Of a DNA stretch of 7,880 bases, positions 5,174 through 7,880 are shown piece after piece. The position numbers were made by a program, and so were the translations under genes. Position 1 is the first letter of the stretch. Every line of letters begins with the position of its first letter. Source of the stretch: Prevotellaceae bacterium (GTDB taxonomy: Bacteria; Bacteroidota; Bacteroidia; Bacteroidales; UBA932); the NCBI GenBank assembly GCA_031289895.1, contig JAITOP010000036.1:1-7880 (forward strand), read 5' to 3'. The notes beneath the pieces were generated by a model. It was not told the DNA's origin. It saw only the letters and a list, made by a program, of their open reading frames with translations, and did not search any database.

Positions 5174-5869
5174 ATGGAAAATAATTTTAAAGCAAGCATT
5201 TTATTAGCAGAAGACGATGAAAATTTAGGCGTTTTGCTGCTCGAGTATTTACGGGTAAAAGGTTACGATACAGATTTGTATGCGGATGGAGAATCGGCAT
5301 TTAAAGGATTTCAATCGCGTTCGTACGACATTTGCATTTTAGATGTGATGATGCCGAAAAAAGATGGATTTACGCTGGCAAAAGAAATGCGCCACGTAAA
5401 CAATGTTATCCCTATAATTTTTCTTACGGCAAAATCTCAAAAAGAAGATATTGCCGAAGGATTTAATTCGGGAGCAGACGATTATATGACAAAACCATTC
5501 AGCATCGAAGAATTGTTGCTGAGAGTTGAAGCCGTACTGCGCCGAACAAAAGGAGGAACAGACCAAACACAAGACGAATTTGAAGTAGGCATTTACAGAT
5601 TTAATTCTACAAAACAAATACTCGTAAAAGGAGGCGTAGAACAAAAACTTACGTCGAAAGAATCGGAATTGCTGAAATTTTTGTGCTTCAATCGCAACGC
5701 AATTTTAGACAGAAATTTTGCACTTCGCACAATTTGGAACGACGACAGTTATTTTAATGCACGCAGCATGGATGTGTACATTACAAAACTTCGTAAATAC
5801 ATGAAAGACGACCCAACGATACAAATAATAAATGTACGCGGAAAAGGGTTTAAATTAATTTCAGATTAA
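5174..5869 (+). CDS. rprY: RprY-like OmpR-family response regulator
   Basis: 231 residues. The receiver domain (about 7-122) has the acidic pair Asp14-Asp15, the phosphorylation site Asp57 in ILDVMMPKKDG, Thr85 in FLTAK and Lys107 in TKPF, all canonical. A linker leads to a winged-helix DNA-binding domain (about 130-229), with LTSKESELLKFL, the stretch ALRTIWNDDSYFNARSMDVYITKLRK, and the closing INVRGKGFKLI wing. Several stretches (EDDENLG, VMMPKKDGFTLA, YFNARSMDVYITKLRK) match my memory of RprY from Bacteroides very closely. The protein should be activated by the adjacent kinase and bind direct repeats in promoters. There is no promoter or Shine-Dalgarno sequence in the 64-bp gap to the kinase gene, so co-transcription is likely. 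Confidence 0.92.
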   Translation: MENNFKASILLAEDDENLGVLLLEYLRVKGYDTDLYADGESAFKGFQSRSYDICILDVMMPKKDGFTLAKEMRHVNNVIPIIFLTAKSQKEDIAEGFNSGADDYMTKPFSIEELLLRVEAVLRRTKGGTDQTQDEFEVGIYRFNSTKQILVKGGVEQKLTSKESELLKFLCFNRNAILDRNFALRTIWNDDSYFNARSMDVYITKLRKYMKDDPTIQIINVRGKGFKLISD

Positions 5870-5909
5870 CGAAAATATTATTAATTTACTATTGAAAAAA
5901 TGATTTAAG

Positions 5910-7106
5910 ATGATAGATTTTTTAAAATATCGGATTTTTAGTCCCATTATGTCAACTGAAAAATATGAAAAAACAATTGCCGTAATGGAGAACAACTGTA
6001 AAAAAATAGGAGAAATCCTGGATTCGGAAGCATACAACCGATTCGTAAAACTAAAAGAATATGTAGAATCGGGACAATGCAAAAATGATATTACTGTCGT
6101 CAAAAATCAGAAATACCAAAATAGCGACGAGTATAAAATAGAGAAAAAACTAAAATTACTTGGAAAAAGTAAAAAAGTAAAACGATTTATTTTAACAGGC
6201 AGCAATAACGAATCTATTGAAGTTGTAGAATATTTAAGGTTGAAACAAATATTTGAAACCGACGAGTTTAAAGATAAAAAAACATATCTTTGCGATACCA
6301 ATAAACACAAAAAATGCAGCGCGTACAAAAATCTTGAAGATTATAATTATCTGAAAAAATCGGAAGATGTTAACTTGTTACCCAAACTGCAAAAATCGTG
6401 TAGTAAATATGTTGCCGAAATGTCGCAATGGAAAGGCACATTCGGAGATGATTTTACGTCGGTAATTCTCGAAAAAAAATGGGTTACGCAACCCGCCATT
6501 GTAGCCTTGCGGCATCTTCAAAAATCGTATTCTCAGCTTGGCGATTTGCAATTTATATCAGATGGTAAAAATATAAACGTAACAAACAGCCTTTTGCAAA
6601 TAGTAACACGCAACGAATCAGCCAATGGCTTTTTGTGGAGCGAAAAACACGGATTTGTTCCGCAAAAATTTTCTTATACATCGGGAGTCGCAAGCACAGC
6701 AACAAAATTTATGCAAACCTATGGCAGAATTGAAGCAAAAATACGTATGCCGAAAACCAAAGGAACATATCACTCTTTTTGGCTTGGCTGCGAACAAATG
6801 CTGCCGTTTATAAATATATTTTGCGTAAACAGCGGCAAAGTGCAGGTAGGAGCGTTCAACAAAAGTCAGAACATTGTAAAAAAAATTCCCGTTCCGCTAA
6901 GTCAAAAATTTTATGTAGTAGGAATTGAATGGAATACATCCGAAATAATCTGGAAAATAAACGGAAGAAAAGTTTTTTCGGCAGAAATTCGCATTAACGA
7001 ACAAATGTATCTGGCATTTTCGTCGGGAGTAAAAAAAGAAATAAACAGTATAGATTTGCCCATAGCATTTGATGTTGATTGGGTAAAATGCTACAAACAC
7101 AAATAA
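5910..7106 (+). CDS. GH16-fold (laminarinase-like) protein lacking the catalytic acids, with helical N-terminal repeats
   Basis: 398 residues. About 30-165 is Lys/Glu-rich and predicted helical, with loose repeats built on S[DE]x[YF]...L units and several cysteines. From Trp173 (WKGTFGDDF) onward the sequence follows a GH16 concanavalin-like fold: SLLQIVTRNE, then YTSGVAST, YGRIEAKIRMPKTKGTYHSFWLG, a WNTSEIIWKING block and a closing FDVDWVKCY. The active-site strand, normally E-I-D-I-x-E, is F300-I-N302-I-F-C305, so nucleophile, assistant Asp and acid/base are all replaced. Hydrolysis is therefore unlikely; sugar binding or a structural role is possible. There is no signal peptide, which is odd for GH16. 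I recall related Bacteroidetes proteins with helical repeats before a degenerate GH16 domain. The gene starts 40 bp after rprY without a promoter. An alternative start is the ATG at 5949. Confidence 0.75.
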   Translation: MIDFLKYRIFSPIMSTEKYEKTIAVMENNCKKIGEILDSEAYNRFVKLKEYVESGQCKNDITVVKNQKYQNSDEYKIEKKLKLLGKSKKVKRFILTGSNNESIEVVEYLRLKQIFETDEFKDKKTYLCDTNKHKKCSAYKNLEDYNYLKKSEDVNLLPKLQKSCSKYVAEMSQWKGTFGDDFTSVILEKKWVTQPAIVALRHLQKSYSQLGDLQFISDGKNINVTNSLLQIVTRNESANGFLWSEKHGFVPQKFSYTSGVASTATKFMQTYGRIEAKIRMPKTKGTYHSFWLGCEQMLPFINIFCVNSGKVQVGAFNKSQNIVKKIPVPLSQKFYVVGIEWNTSEIIWKINGRKVFSAEIRINEQMYLAFSSGVKKEINSIDLPIAFDVDWVKCYKHK

Positions 7107-7143
7107 AATCTAACTAAAAATTGTTTGTGTCTTTAGTTGACAG

Positions 7144-7180
7144 CAATGGCAAACCGAATTGGCTTGCCATTGTTTTTTTT
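7144..7180 (+). terminator. Strong intrinsic terminator of the rprX-rprY-GH16-like operon
   Basis: CAATGGCAA (7144-7152) pairs perfectly with TTGCCATTG (7164-7172) around an 11-base loop and is followed by eight T residues (7173-7180). It ends the plus-strand operon 37 bp after the last stop. It lacks the A tract needed to serve the converging minus-strand gene. Confidence 0.92.
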
Positions 7181-7184
7181 AAAC

Positions 7185-7244
7185 GTTGATTTGTTTTTTG
7201 TTGATTTGTTGATTTGTTTTTTGAAAAAACTTTATAACTTTAAA
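7185..7244. repeat. Second copy of the composite T-rich and AACTTT repeat
   Basis: GTTGATTTGTTTTTT units (7185-7223) are followed by two AACTTT units (7228-7244). These are the same two families, in the same order, as at 2801-3003. The last units run into the 3' end of the minus-strand gene and include its stop codon (7232-7234). Confidence 0.8.
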
Positions 7245-7879
7245 AAACCATATTCATAAACTTTTGGTTCAATTTTCTTTGCCAAAATTTTGAGGTTGTC
7301 TCTCAGGTCGGTAATTAAATTCATATAGATTTCGTATTCGCTGCCGTTGTTCATTTTGCCTTGTTCATTTCTGCCCTGAAAATGTTCGCGAATATCATAC
7401 AATGAGGCATTTACATTACAATTTGGTTGTTGGTGGTAGTATCTCCATAATGCTTTGCCTGCATTGAAAACTTCGGTTGCTTCGGGTGAAAATTTGCGTT
7501 CTATACAAAATTTTTCTTCATTATTTTCAAATAGATTTGTATAACCGTTTTGTTTGATTTTTCCTGAAATAAAACTGGTCATAAAATGGCTTTCAAATGT
7601 ATCAGGTGCATTGATTTGTTCTTCTGTAAATGGTATCCAATGATTTACACCATCTTTTACACTAATTCTATTTTGTCCGTGAAACAACGTAAAAGCCAAA
7701 CAATCATTCTGAAATTCAATATCTTTTTCCCATTTTTTGTTTGGAAACAGAAATTGGTCGCGGTCGTTGAGCCACGTTGGCTCAATACAAAGACGTACAG
7801 CAAAATAAATACACATTTCAATAAGATTAGTTATCGTAATAGGTGTCGTGTGGTCTTTAATATCATCTATTGTAATTCT
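7232..7879 (-). CDS. C-terminal part of a large protein, possibly a restriction-modification DNA methylase (N-terminus outside the window)
   Basis: The frame stays open from the window edge through 215 codons to TAA at 7232-7234. An ATG at 7816 is internal, because 21 protein-like codons precede it. Recognisable blocks are CIYFAVRLCIE, WLNDRDQFLFPNKKW, FQNDCLAFTLFHGQNRIS, NHWIPFTEEQIN, FNAGKALWRYYH, NASLYDIREHFQGRN and KKIEPKVYEYGFLKL. From memory, blocks like these occur near the end of large Bacteroidetes proteins of the Eco57I/N6-adenine methylase type (type IIG-like). The methylase motifs (NPPY and the SAM-binding loop) would lie upstream, outside the window, so the assignment is tentative. 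There is no membrane segment or signal peptide. The gene converges on the rprXY operon. Its last codons overlap the AACTTT repeat, so its final residues may differ from those of relatives. Confidence 0.5.
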   Translation of the reverse strand, partial: RITIDDIKDHTTPITITNLIEMCIYFAVRLCIEPTWLNDRDQFLFPNKKWEKDIEFQNDCLAFTLFHGQNRISVKDGVNHWIPFTEEQINAPDTFESHFMTSFISGKIKQNGYTNLFENNEEKFCIERKFSPEATEVFNAGKALWRYYHQQPNCNVNASLYDIREHFQGRNEQGKMNNGSEYEIYMNLITDLRDNLKILAKKIEPKVYEYGFLKL

Positions 7880-7880
7880 T

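Noticed and set aside
6625..6813. Plus-strand 62-codon frame inside the GH16-like gene, considered as a sign of frameshift
   Set aside because: The main frame continues unbroken with GH16 features through this part, so there is no frameshift.

Overview
The window looks like AT-rich chromosomal DNA from a member of the Bacteroidetes, most likely Bacteroidales. Several independent marks agree. There is an RprX/RprY-type two-component pair and a surface lipoprotein with a CSDDDK export signal, a BACON domain and Bacteroidetes-style leucine-rich repeats. There is a protein of the IPExxDFY family. The promoters read as TTG-N18/19-TAnnTTTG (the Bacteroidetes -33/-7 pattern), and Shine-Dalgarno sequences are mostly absent. 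Short-period intergenic repeats of a kind common in this phylum are also present.

Layout: (1) 1-186 is the 3' end of an outer-membrane beta-barrel gene. (2) 187-451 is a repeat-bearing intergenic stretch with a 14-bp tandem array. (3) 452-856 encodes a small secreted cysteine-containing protein of unknown function. After it come a possible barrel-gene relic (896-994) and an intrinsic terminator. (4) 1074-1488 has no certain gene; it holds a possible minus-strand gene relic and the promoter of the next gene. (5) 1489-2694 encodes the BACON/PKD-like/LRR lipoprotein and ends in a strong terminator. (6) 2785-3003 is a composite of three short-repeat families. (7) 3075-3497 encodes the IPExxDFY-family protein. 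(8) 3577-7106 is an apparent three-gene operon: RprX-like sensor kinase, RprY-like response regulator, and a GH16-fold protein that has lost the acidic catalytic residues. It has a promoter at 3525-3553 and a terminator at 7144-7180. (9) 7232-7879 on the minus strand is the C-terminal part of a large gene, possibly a restriction-modification methylase, converging on the operon.

How the genes fit together: the kinase would sense an envelope signal through its large extracytoplasmic domain and phosphorylate Asp57 of the regulator. A GTTAA-N5-GTTAA direct repeat just upstream of the operon promoter is a reasonable candidate for the regulator's own binding site. The third gene is probably co-transcribed; it has no signal peptide and no intact GH16 active site, so a non-enzymatic binding role is more likely than hydrolysis. 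I see no clear, complete novel system. The most unusual elements are the dead GH16-like partner of rprXY, the candidate regulator box with a near-copy upstream of the small secreted protein, and the shared composite intergenic arrays.
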